Source of the DNA: QHCA01 sp003244095
GTDB lineage: Bacteria > Actinomycetota > Actinomycetes > Mycobacteriales > QHCA01
DNA: 20,166 bases
Assembly (NCBI GenBank): GCA_038329965.1
Contig: JBBQNN010000073.1
Coordinates: 1 to 20,166 of the forward strand
Reading direction: 5' to 3'
Shown here: positions 1-6,210 of the stretch, one piece after another
How the letters are laid out: the number at the start of each line of letters is the position of its first letter
How positions within the stretch are numbered: position 1 is the first letter of the stretch
The notes under the pieces: generated by a model
Told to the model about the DNA's origin: nothing
Seen by the model: the letters and a program-made list of their open reading frames with translations, nothing else
Database searches by the model: none
Translations under genes and position numbers: made by a program

Positions 1-319
1 CCTCGCCGCCACCGGCGGCCACACTGACCCGCTGGGTCACCCCGGTGCGCATGGCGCGTACGAACACGTCCCGCCCGGAGTCCGCCAGCGTCTCGCCGGG
101 GGGGGAGGGGTCCGGCTCGGCGTTGCCGGCTCCGGCGACCAGGTTCGACGCGGTCGAGGAGAACGCCACAAACCGCCCGTCCGCGCTGACCGACGGGGTG
201 CTGCTCGACCCGTTGGCGTCCCCGCCGTCAGCGGCCACACTCACCCGCGTGGTGGTCCCGGCGCTGGGGTCCCGCAGGAACACGTCATAGAACTCGGTCC
301 CGTTGCCGTCCCCAGCGAC
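1..319 (-). pseudogene. Truncated PD40/TolB-like beta-propeller protein (fragment)
   Basis: The minus strand from 319 down to the window edge reads as an open frame of about 106 codons with PD40/TolB-type propeller repeats: DVFLRD, then TRVSVAADGGDANG, SVSADGRFVAFSS, ASNLVAGAGN, and a second DVFVR and QRVSVAAGG. Such proteins are usually secreted or surface beta-propellers of unknown ligand. No start codon is available: the recognisable coding (VAGDGNG) begins at base 319, exactly where the transposon inverted repeat starts, and upstream of it the frame soon reaches a TGA inside the element. The 5' part of the gene is therefore missing. The 3' part runs off the window, so its full length is unknown. 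The right flank of the element does not carry the missing N-terminal part. Confidence 0.75.
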
Positions 320-341
320 TGTAGGGCGCCGCGTTGGATGA
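320..341 (+). repeat. Left terminal inverted repeat
   Basis: This 22-bp sequence starts TGTAGGGCGCC and pairs with the complement of 3629-3650 at 18 of 22 positions; the shared core is GCGCC-x-CGTTGG-x-TGA. Coding similarity of the disrupted PD40 gene stops at base 319, which independently fixes this end. Confidence 0.85.
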
Positions 342-387
342 GGATGACGGCGTCAGGTTCGTCGACGATGGGGTGGAGGTAAGAAGG

Positions 388-416
388 AACCCCGCCGGTC
401 GGTGACCGGCGGGGTT
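388..416 (-). terminator. Hairpin terminator of the transposon operon
   Basis: A perfect 13-bp inverted repeat (aaccccgccggtc, loop ggt, gaccggcggggtt) lies 26 bp beyond the ATPase stop codon and just inside the left transposon end. In the minus-strand transcript the stem is followed by a short pyrimidine run (ccttctt). It probably insulates the transposon genes from the disrupted neighbour. Confidence 0.75.
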
Positions 417-441
417 GGTGGTCGGGCTGTCGTGGTGGTGC

Positions 442-1254
442 TCAGTCTGTCGTGACCTCGGTGACGGCGGCTCGTGCGGAGGCTTCATCGACGATGCTCT
501 TGTTGGTGGCGAACGCGGCGATGAGGGCTTGGATCGCGAGGTTGTTCACTGCCCGCGGGAGCCCGCGGCTGACTTGGTGGATCAGGTCTGCGGCGTCGTC
601 GCTGAACAGCGGGTCGGCGCGGCCGGCGAGTTTGAGGTGGTGGGCCAGGTAGCTCTTGGTTTCGGCGGGGTCCATCCCGTTCATGGCGTAGCGCAACGCG
701 ATCCGCTGGTCGAGGGCGGCGAAGGTGCCGAGTTTGATCCGCCGGCGCAGGGTGGGTTGGCCGACGAGCAGGCAGGCGAACGGGCTGTGCGAGTCGAGTT
801 CGGCGTTCGTGAGGAGCCGGAGTTCTTCGAGTTGGTCGACGTCGAGGAGGTGGGCCTCATCGAGGATGATGACGACGTTGCGGCCGCGTTCGTGTTCTTC
901 GGCGGCGAGCAGGTCCGCGGTCTGCGGGATGAGCATCGACTTCTGGTAGCGGGGGGTGGCGCCGAGGGCGAGGACGATCCCGGCGTAGAGGCCGCGGGCG
1001 CCGACGGCGGGGTTGCCGAGGTAGACGATGGTGGTGCGGCTGGCGTCCAGACCGGCCAGGGCAGCGCGGACCGCGACGGTCTTGCCGGCACCGACTTCGC
1101 CGGTGATGACTCCGAGGGCGCGTTCGGTCAGGCACCAGCCGATCCGGGCGACGGCTTCGCCGTGGGCGTGGTGGCGGTGCAGCATCTGCGGAGCCAGGGC
1201 CTTGCCAAACGGTGAGCGGGTGAAGCCGTAGTGGGCCTGCAGGTTCTCGATCAT
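442..1254 (-). CDS. ExeA/TnsC-like AAA ATPase of the transposon
   Basis: This is a 270-aa AAA ATPase of the ExeA-like group that serves as transposition regulator (TnsC/TniB/Tn552 p271 type): it binds ATP and DNA, picks the target and activates the DDE transposase. Walker A is GEVGAGKT at residues 52-59 and Walker B is VVIILDEAH at 127-135. The N-terminus, MIENLQAHYGFTRSPFG, is typical of ExeA-like ATPases paired with transposases. The length is close to that of the Tn552 ATPase. Its ATG overlaps the transposase stop as ATGA, so the two are translationally coupled. A strong hairpin follows the stop. The protein appears intact. The function is known for the family; target preference cannot be read from the sequence. 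Confidence 0.88.
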   Translation of the reverse strand: MIENLQAHYGFTRSPFGKALAPQMLHRHHAHGEAVARIGWCLTERALGVITGEVGAGKTVAVRAALAGLDASRTTIVYLGNPAVGARGLYAGIVLALGATPRYQKSMLIPQTADLLAAEEHERGRNVVIILDEAHLLDVDQLEELRLLTNAELDSHSPFACLLVGQPTLRRRIKLGTFAALDQRIALRYAMNGMDPAETKSYLAHHLKLAGRADPLFSDDAADLIHQVSRGLPRAVNNLAIQALIAAFATNKSIVDEASARAAVTEVTTD

Positions 1255-2798
1255 CGTTGTCCTTCGTCGTGGTCGTCGCTGTGGTCGTCGGTCAGGTCGG
1301 TCAGGTCGAGCTGGCCCGGGAGTTCGCCGGTGTTCAGCGCCTGGCCGAGCGCGGTGAAGGAGGCCAACTCGGCGACGAGTTCACCGTCGAGTTCGCCGTC
1401 GCGGTCGGCCGCGCTGCGGGTGGGAGGCTCGGTGCTCGCCAGGTCGGTGTAGTTGATCCGGGCGGCGAGCCGGGCGCGGTGCGCCGCGGCGACCAGGGCG
1501 AGGTAGTCGATCCCGGTCGGCGCGGCGGGCGGGGCCGCCACGTCGGAGTGGGCGTCGGGGTGCACGTGGCGCCCGATGCGGTGCGGGACCGCGGTCCCCA
1601 TCGGGCGGCCCTGGTAGCGCACCTGCAGGGCGGTCAGGTCGAACGGGTCGAACACCACTTCGACGGTGCGCCCGATCAGGGCGGCGTCGACTTCGTAGGT
1701 GTTGGCGTGCAGGCTGATCGTCGCGGTCTTGGTGACTCTGCGCTGGTGGGACCACAGGAACGCCTCGCGCAGCAGCGCCGCGCTCGGCAACGCCGGTGGG
1801 CCGGCGGCCAGGAACCGTTCCAGTGGTTTGTGCCCGGTCTCGCTGTGTACCCGCTGGTGGTAGACGGTCTCGACCCAGGCGGCGAACAGCTCGTTGAGCC
1901 GCGCGAGGTCGGTGACGGCCGCCAAAGCGCCGGGGACGGCGAGTTCGACGAGGAACTGCTCGCGCACGGTCCGGAACAGCCGCTCGATTTTGCCTCGCCC
2001 GGCAGGTTCGCCGGGCTTGGAGTGGGTCAGCTTGATCCCCAGCACCGCGAGGGCGCGCAGCAACTGACTCGACACCATCGCCGAGCCGTTGTCGAGGTAG
2101 ACGACCTTCGGGACCCCGCGGCAGGCCAGGCCCGCGCGCAGCGCAGCCTCCAGGCGCACGGTGTCCTCGCTGTGGCCCCACCGATAGCCCACCAGGGCTC
2201 TGCTGTGGTCATCGACGAAAGCGAACAGGAACGTCTTGCGGGCGGCGACCACGGGGCCGTGCAGCGCGTCGCCGGTCCAGCGCTCGTTGCGGGCGGCCGC
2301 CTCGAACCGGCCGAAGGCCCGCGGCGGCGCCCCGTCGGGGCGGGTGTTCAGCTCCAGGCGGGCGAAGTGGCGTTGCAACGTGCGGGCCGAGGGCCCCGAG
2401 GCTCCCGGGCCGGCGTGGGCGGCCAGGATCGCGGCGACCTGCGCGGCTGTGCGGGCCGGGACTTCCCGCTTCAACGCGGCCGCCAGCTCCAGCACCACCG
2501 CGGACGTGGCCGGGTGGCAGTTGCGGGTGGAGGGCACCAACGCGTCGAACCCGCCGCGGCGCCAGGTCAGGATCCAGCGGTCCAGCGTGACCCGCGAGAC
2601 CTGGACCCGTTCACCGAACGGGCCGGTGTGCTCGCGGGCCGCGAGGTCGCGCACCAGGCGGCCGCGCTGACGCGTCGAGATGGACACGTCGGCGGCCTCC
2701 CGGATCAGCGCATAGCGAAACAGCCCGACCTCCCGGGCCCGCTCGGCACCAGCGTCCCCACCGCCTGCCCGGTCCTGATCCCTTGCTCTGCCTGCCAA
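1251..2798 (-). CDS. DDE transposase (TnsB/TniA-like, rve plus Mu C-terminal domain)
   Basis: The protein is a retroviral-integrase-fold transposase of about 515 aa. Counted from the TTG start, the catalytic triad is D177 (WTGDALHG), D236 (YLDNGSAM) and E272 (RGKIERLFR), with the canonical 35-residue D-E spacing. Before it is an HTH region (VSRVTLDRWILTWRRGGFDALVP); after it is a Mu-type beta-barrel (residues about 365-430, ISLHANTYEVDAALIGRTVEV). The frame is open upstream to 3092, but that stretch has no family similarity. A GGGAGG at 2805-2810 sits six bases before TTG at 2798-2796; the adjacent GTG at 2801-2799 is the alternative. It lies 80 bp after the DUF6431-like gene and overlaps the ATPase gene by ATGA. 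No frameshift or lost catalytic residue is seen, so it is probably active. Confidence 0.88.
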   Translation of the reverse strand: MAGRARDQDRAGGGDAGAERAREVGLFRYALIREAADVSISTRQRGRLVRDLAAREHTGPFGERVQVSRVTLDRWILTWRRGGFDALVPSTRNCHPATSAVVLELAAALKREVPARTAAQVAAILAAHAGPGASGPSARTLQRHFARLELNTRPDGAPPRAFGRFEAAARNERWTGDALHGPVVAARKTFLFAFVDDHSRALVGYRWGHSEDTVRLEAALRAGLACRGVPKVVYLDNGSAMVSSQLLRALAVLGIKLTHSKPGEPAGRGKIERLFRTVREQFLVELAVPGALAAVTDLARLNELFAAWVETVYHQRVHSETGHKPLERFLAAGPPALPSAALLREAFLWSHQRRVTKTATISLHANTYEVDAALIGRTVEVVFDPFDLTALQVRYQGRPMGTAVPHRIGRHVHPDAHSDVAAPPAAPTGIDYLALVAAAHRARLAARINYTDLASTEPPTRSAADRDGELDGELVAELASFTALGQALNTGELPGQLDLTDLTDDHSDDHDEGQR

Positions 2799-2804
2799 CA
2801 CTGG

Positions 2805-2810
2805 CCTCCC
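2805..2810 (-). promoter_or_regulatory. Ribosome binding site setting the transposase start
   Basis: GGGAGG on the minus strand is six bases before TTG (2798) and three before GTG (2801). It argues against the much longer upstream open frame being translated. Confidence 0.55.
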
Positions 2811-2878
2811 TGTCCTCGGCGATCGGGTGTGATCTCCAAGGTCGAAGGCTCTCGGCGCCCGTCCACGCTGCCCAGGGG

Positions 2879-3451
2879 TCAACTCGTGTTGGCCACCAAG
2901 GCAGGGCCGAGCAGCAGACCGCCGCTGGCTGCGGAGGCGAACTGCCAGGCCGGCCTGGGTCCGAACAGTCGGGCCGCCGCAGCCGCCGCCAACCCGAGCG
3001 CCTCCAGCGCATCGGTGAACAACGAGCCGGTCACACCCGCCGCCCCGGCCGAAGCGTCGAGGGCGTGGAGCAGCCCGGTGAACAACACCCACAGGCTGGC
3101 GGCGCGAACACCGAACCGGCGCAGCCAGCCCCGCACCGTGCTCAGCGACCGGCCCAGCAGCGCCGCGATGCGCCGGTGCCCGCCACCGGCTGTCTTGGCC
3201 ACCAAGGCTCGGCCGATCACCACGACCGTGTCAGCCCGACGCACCAACGTCGAGGAAGGCAGCAGCACATGCGTGCACCGGCACTGCGAGCACAACGAGC
3301 GGCGAGGACGCAACGTCACGACGGCGGTCTCGTCCCGCACCCCGCGTACTCGAGCGTGCCCCCACGGCCGCAGCTCACCGGTGCAGCCAGGACAACGAAG
3401 CTCACCGCCGCGCAGCAGCGCCTCGACCTCGAGCGGGTCCGTACCTACCAT
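2879..3451 (-). CDS. Zinc-finger/HTH protein, DUF6431-like, first gene of the transposon
   Basis: This 190-aa protein has two cysteine pairs, C20-PG-C23 and C54-SQ-C57, which look like a zinc ribbon. They are followed by CTHVLLPSSTLVRRADTVVVIG and a helix-turn-helix at about residues 92-113 (HRRIAALLGRSLSTVRGWLRRFG). The pattern resembles actinobacterial DUF6431 proteins that accompany transposase genes. The likely job is DNA binding, perhaps end recognition or target choice, but no function is established that I know of. The C-terminal 70 residues are Ala/Leu-rich and may be helical. The frame is open back to 3592, but the ATG at 3451 fits the family and leaves the right-end transposase sites outside the gene. 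A weak GGAGG lies 12 bases upstream. Confidence 0.65.
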   Translation of the reverse strand: MVGTDPLEVEALLRGGELRCPGCTGELRPWGHARVRGVRDETAVVTLRPRRSLCSQCRCTHVLLPSSTLVRRADTVVVIGRALVAKTAGGGHRRIAALLGRSLSTVRGWLRRFGVRAASLWVLFTGLLHALDASAGAAGVTGSLFTDALEALGLAAAAAARLFGPRPAWQFASAASGGLLLGPALVANTS

Positions 3452-3545
3452 CAACAACGGGTGCCTCCAAGCACCAAGCGACGGCCCTCCCATCCGGCCA
3501 AGGACAGGGGAGGGCCGCTGCGTCTCCAGGACGTCGTCACGCTCT

Positions 3546-3559
3546 CGTCGCCAGCCAAC
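3546..3559 (-). repeat. Internal copy of the terminal-repeat core (possible transposase site)
   Basis: The 14-mer cgtcgccagccaac matches 13 of 14 bases of cgtcgtcagccaac at 3624-3637, which overlaps the right terminal repeat, in the same orientation and 78 bp further in. Repeated transposase-binding sites near an end are usual for Tn7/Mu-type elements. The copy lies upstream of the chosen start of the DUF6431-like gene, which supports that later start. Confidence 0.5.
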
Positions 3560-3628
3560 AAAGGCAACCCGCCGGGCTGCCCTGAAGATCATCGTTACCG
3601 TCGATGACGCCGGAACACCTACACGTCG

Positions 3629-3650
3629 TCAGCCAACGTGGCGCTCAACA
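3629..3650 (-). repeat. Right terminal inverted repeat
   Basis: Read inward on the minus strand this starts TGTTGAGCGCC and continues ACGTTGGCTGA, matching the left end at 18 of 22 positions. Confidence 0.85.
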
Positions 3651-3941
3651 CCAGGGCGCTCGGTGGGCAAGCATGCGTGCGCGATCTTCTGTGCTTGGCC
3701 GAGAGGCAAGCCCAGGGCTGGGCGTGGGCTTAGCGGGCCAGCGCGACCCGATTGGCACCCAAGGATGCGCTGAAGACGGACCGTCGCCACAGCGAGCGAG
3801 AGGAGAGCCCTCCTGACAACAGCAACCAAGAGTCGCGCGCATCCTTAATCTGTTCGTTGTCGCTGGTGGTCGGCGACCGATAATCCCACCAAACCTTGCG
3901 CAGCGGCTCGGCACCGTCCCCTTTGGAGTCACGCGGACGGG
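3651..3941. other. Non-coding gap between transposon and CisA-like gene
   Basis: About 290 bp with no frame that has a credible start, ribosome site or recognisable motif. The minus-strand pair upstream must stop transcription here, but only weak short palindromes (for example ggtcggcgacc near 3868-3880) are visible and none is a convincing terminator. The sequence next to the transposon is not the missing half of the PD40 gene. Confidence 0.5.
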
Positions 3942-5477
3942 TCAGTCCCGCGACTCGAAGGTGAGCTCGCTGAGACTCATCAGTAGGACCTTGGGCCGGT
4001 CCCGGGCCGGATAGGCGTCGACGACGACGACGCGCGCTCTGGTGACGAGTTGGGCGTGCACCTTCACCGGTTGAGCCGTAGGGACATCGGCCAAGTCGAC
4101 CTGAGCACAGGTGCCATCGGAAAACCGAACGTCCAACTGCCGCGGTCGTGCCTGTCGCAACCGCTCGTCGCTGTCCTCGGCCAAGCCCGCGTTGACCGTG
4201 AGCCGGTCGACCGAAACCGGCTGCCTGAAGGTGACGAGTAGGGCGGGGGACCCACCCGCTCGATCGCACGGCGCTCCTGTGTCGCCAGGTGGCTGCCACC
4301 GGGCGGCCCACGCGCGGCGAAGGTCGCCGTCGACCGCGAAGCCGACGTCGTAGCCTGACAGGACCGGCGTGGCGGGGTCGGTAAGGGCCCCGCCCACCGG
4401 CAGCGCCGTGTATGAGCGAGGTAGCAGCCGATCGACCCGATCGGTGACCTGAGCGCGAAGGTCGCCACCCCACGGCCCCAACTGCGACACGCCGATCCCC
4501 AGCGTGCCGAGCAGCAGACTTGCTCGGACCAGACGAGACCGCATCGACAGAGTCACGTCGTACGCCGCACGCACACCGCCGTTTGCGCTCCGCATCGCCC
4601 GGCGGAAGTCTCGACCGCCGCCGAGGAGCTCGCCTGGCCGGCGCCACCACGGCACGTGGGCCGTCAGAGGTGCTGCAGGCGGGGCCTGTGTGTGCACGGC
4701 GACACTGGCGCCGCAGCGGCAGAAGCGCCGGCCGCCGGCGACAGGCTGGCCGCACATGTGGCATCGAGGCCCGCCGCGGCCGTCGGGTGATCGTGGTGGC
4801 GGGTGGACCCCGGTGGATGCGGACGGTGTTGGGCCATGGTTGCGAGACGCTGCTCCGGTGGTCTCCTGTGGACTTACCGCCTCGAACGTCGTTGGCGGAC
4901 CGGTGGCCGCGGAAGGCGGCGCGACTGGGGCGCGGGGCGCCAACCGCGCGGGTTGAGCGGCCACCACGACCCCGAGAGTGCGCTCGGGAATGCGCGGTGT
5001 CGCCGGCCCAGGCTTTCCGGGCTGCACGGTGGCGACAGGGCGCCGAGCCGGTGGGTCGGCACGCTCTCCGGCCGGTTCAGCGCCGGCACGGTTCCCCGGC
5101 GGCGGAGGCGGTACGCGGCTCTCCAACAGCTCTCTACTCGCCCGTCTCCCGGCGGAATCAGCAGCGTCCCTCGGCGGTGGTGGCGGCACCCGGCTTGCTG
5201 GGGGTGGTGCTGCTGCGGGCCCTTCTGCGGAAGGGGTCAACGTTCCTTCGGCAGCGGGGCTGCCCGACGAAGCAGTGACCGGACTCTCGGCGACGGATTC
5301 CACGGGGACGTTTCGGTCCGCTGGGGCGGCGGTCGCCGGTGGATGGGCCGCACCCGACTCGGCAGGCGGAGTTGAGGACCGACCGGGCGTTCGCGACCAG
5401 CCGAGGTAGGCCCGACAGGAGACGCAGATCCGCTCGCCGTCCTCGTTCTCGGTTCGGCACCGGCCACAGATGATCAA
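3942..5477 (-). CDS. CisA-like membrane protein: zinc ribbons, disordered linker, one TM helix, discoidin-like C-terminus
   Basis: This 511-aa protein is probably the membrane partner of the contractile injection system. Residues 4-21 form a zinc ribbon (C-GR-C ... C-VS-C). Residues about 25-235 are Pro/Ala/Thr-rich and disordered. A second ribbon follows near 239-257 (CHMCGQPVAGGRRFCRCG). A single hydrophobic helix sits at about 317-336 (ASLLLGTLGIGVSQLG). Residues about 365-510 look like a beta-sandwich of the discoidin/NADase-type glycan-binding kind (GFAVDGDLRRAWAARW, LLVTFRQPVSVDRLTVNAG). The arrangement suggests a cytoplasmic N-terminus and an extracytoplasmic carbohydrate-binding C-terminus. 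From memory, Streptomyces CIS loci carry a bitopic protein, CisA, of similar layout that links the particle to the membrane; that equivalence is inference. The ATG overlaps the upstream stop as ATGA. Confidence 0.7.
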   Translation of the reverse strand: MIICGRCRTENEDGERICVSCRAYLGWSRTPGRSSTPPAESGAAHPPATAAPADRNVPVESVAESPVTASSGSPAAEGTLTPSAEGPAAAPPPASRVPPPPPRDAADSAGRRASRELLESRVPPPPPGNRAGAEPAGERADPPARRPVATVQPGKPGPATPRIPERTLGVVVAAQPARLAPRAPVAPPSAATGPPTTFEAVSPQETTGAASRNHGPTPSASTGVHPPPRSPDGRGGPRCHMCGQPVAGGRRFCRCGASVAVHTQAPPAAPLTAHVPWWRRPGELLGGGRDFRRAMRSANGGVRAAYDVTLSMRSRLVRASLLLGTLGIGVSQLGPWGGDLRAQVTDRVDRLLPRSYTALPVGGALTDPATPVLSGYDVGFAVDGDLRRAWAARWQPPGDTGAPCDRAGGSPALLVTFRQPVSVDRLTVNAGLAEDSDERLRQARPRQLDVRFSDGTCAQVDLADVPTAQPVKVHAQLVTRARVVVVDAYPARDRPKVLLMSLSELTFESRD

Positions 5478-6061
5478 GGTCTGACCTCCGCGGTCAACGA
5501 GCGGTCGAGGGCGTCAGGGTCGAGACCCACCCCGAAACCGGTCGGCGCGTACCCGAGGCCGTCCGGGTCCGCGAACCCGAGCAAGAAGGACGCCGCGTCC
5601 CGCTCGTTACCATCGGCATCCCGGATGGCGATGGTGATCCGCGCCCCCGCCCCGATCGCCCCGAGCACGGCACCACCCAACACCTGAATGCCAGACATCA
5701 CGCCCGTCCCCGGGGCGACGCCGCCGTATCGGATCGTCAGGCCGTCGTCGGCCTGCAGTCTCAGATCCTCGCCCGACTCCATCTCGACGACACCGGCGAC
5801 CACGGCGTGCACCGCGGTCCCTGACTCGGCCGTGATTGCCCCGTCCGGTCCGACGAGCGGCACCCCGGGAACCGGGTGGAAGAGCCGTCTCACAGCGACC
5901 GGCACTGACAGTAGCGCCTCAGGAACGGCCTGGAGCAGCGCCTTGGACCGCGGAGACTCGCTGGGCGGACGAAGGTTCACTGTCCCTCGCGCAGAGCGAG
6001 TGGGCGTCGAGCCACCCGGGGCCAGCAGCGCCAACAGATCGGCAGAGTCGTCCTCAGACAT
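5474..6061 (-). CDS. M23-fold (lysostaphin-like) protein lacking catalytic residues
   Basis: This 195-aa protein has no signal peptide or membrane segment. Residues about 78-162 match the course of an M23/LytM beta-fold: GTAVHAVVAGVVE corresponds to the GTPVYAAADGVV strand, DDGLTIRYGG to the DHGDGL..YGH segment, and GGAVLGAIG to GQVIGYVG. The metal ligands appear lost: the expected HxxxD is replaced by G71 and A75, and YGH is YGG at 112-114. It is therefore more likely a binding or structural module than a peptidase. A good GGGGAG lies five bases before the ATG. It is the first gene of a pair with the CisA-like gene (ATGA overlap), so the two are probably made together. The fold call rests on motif alignment by eye. 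Confidence 0.6.
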   Translation of the reverse strand: MSEDDSADLLALLAPGGSTPTRSARGTVNLRPPSESPRSKALLQAVPEALLSVPVAVRRLFHPVPGVPLVGPDGAITAESGTAVHAVVAGVVEMESGEDLRLQADDGLTIRYGGVAPGTGVMSGIQVLGGAVLGAIGAGARITIAIRDADGNERDAASFLLGFADPDGLGYAPTGFGVGLDPDALDRSLTAEVRP

Positions 6062-6090
6062 CGCCTCTCCCCATGGCGAACGGGAGCGGC

Positions 6091-6150
6091 CGGAGCGCTC
6101 CTGGGCGGCCAGTCACATTCTTGCACTAGCTGGCTCTCGGAGCGCTAGTG
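6091..6150. promoter_or_regulatory. Candidate operator in the divergent intergenic region
   Basis: Two structures overlap here. An inverted repeat, cactagc (6124-6130) and gctagtg (6144-6150), has half-site centres 20 bp apart, about two helical turns. A direct repeat of cggagcgct occurs at 6091-6099 and 6138-6146. The only gene-free stretch between the regulator and the M23-like gene is 6062-6210, so this is a plausible binding site for autoregulation or divergent control. Confidence 0.45.
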
Positions 6151-6151
6151 T
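6121..6151 (+). promoter_or_regulatory. Possible sigma-70-type promoter for the regulator gene
   Basis: TTGCAC (6121-6126) and TAGTGT (6146-6151) are separated by 19 bp and resemble -35 and -10 boxes. They overlap both arms of the inverted repeat, so a bound dimer would block or reshape this promoter. The predicted leader to the ATG at 6211 is about 50 bases. Confidence 0.35.
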
Positions 6152-6210
6152 CGTGACCAGGAGTCAGCGGCCGCAGCCGGACTGTGCCGATCAGCGGAAA
6201 GCAATGTGCG

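Larger units (their letters stand above)
320..3650. mobile_element. Tn552/Tn7-like transposon with three genes (3331 bp)
   Basis: The element is bounded by terminal inverted repeats that begin TGT and end ACA and match at 18 of 22 positions (320-341 and 3629-3650). Inside are three co-directional minus-strand genes: a DUF6431-like zinc/HTH protein, a DDE transposase with a Mu-type C-terminal barrel, and an AAA ATPase. Separate DDE transposase and ATPase genes with TGT...ACA ends are typical of the Mu/Tn7/Tn552 superfamily. The left end cuts a PD40 gene. No target-site duplication is visible: the flanks are ...cagcgac and ccagggc.... No passenger gene such as a resistance gene is present. The boundaries are well supported; the family name is by analogy. 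Confidence 0.8.

Noticed and set aside
1257..3773. An 838-codon open frame on the plus strand
   Set aside because: It is antisense to the transposase and DUF6431-like genes, is rich in low-complexity residues and has no recognisable motif; it reflects high GC content.
3868..3880. Short palindrome ggtcggcgacc as a terminator for the CisA-like gene
   Set aside because: The arms are short with almost no loop and no T-run follows; it cannot be supported as a terminator.
3730..4764. A 344-codon minus-strand open frame overlapping the CisA-like gene
   Set aside because: It is Arg-rich, out of frame with the zinc ribbons, membrane helix and beta-sandwich, and lacks a ribosome site.
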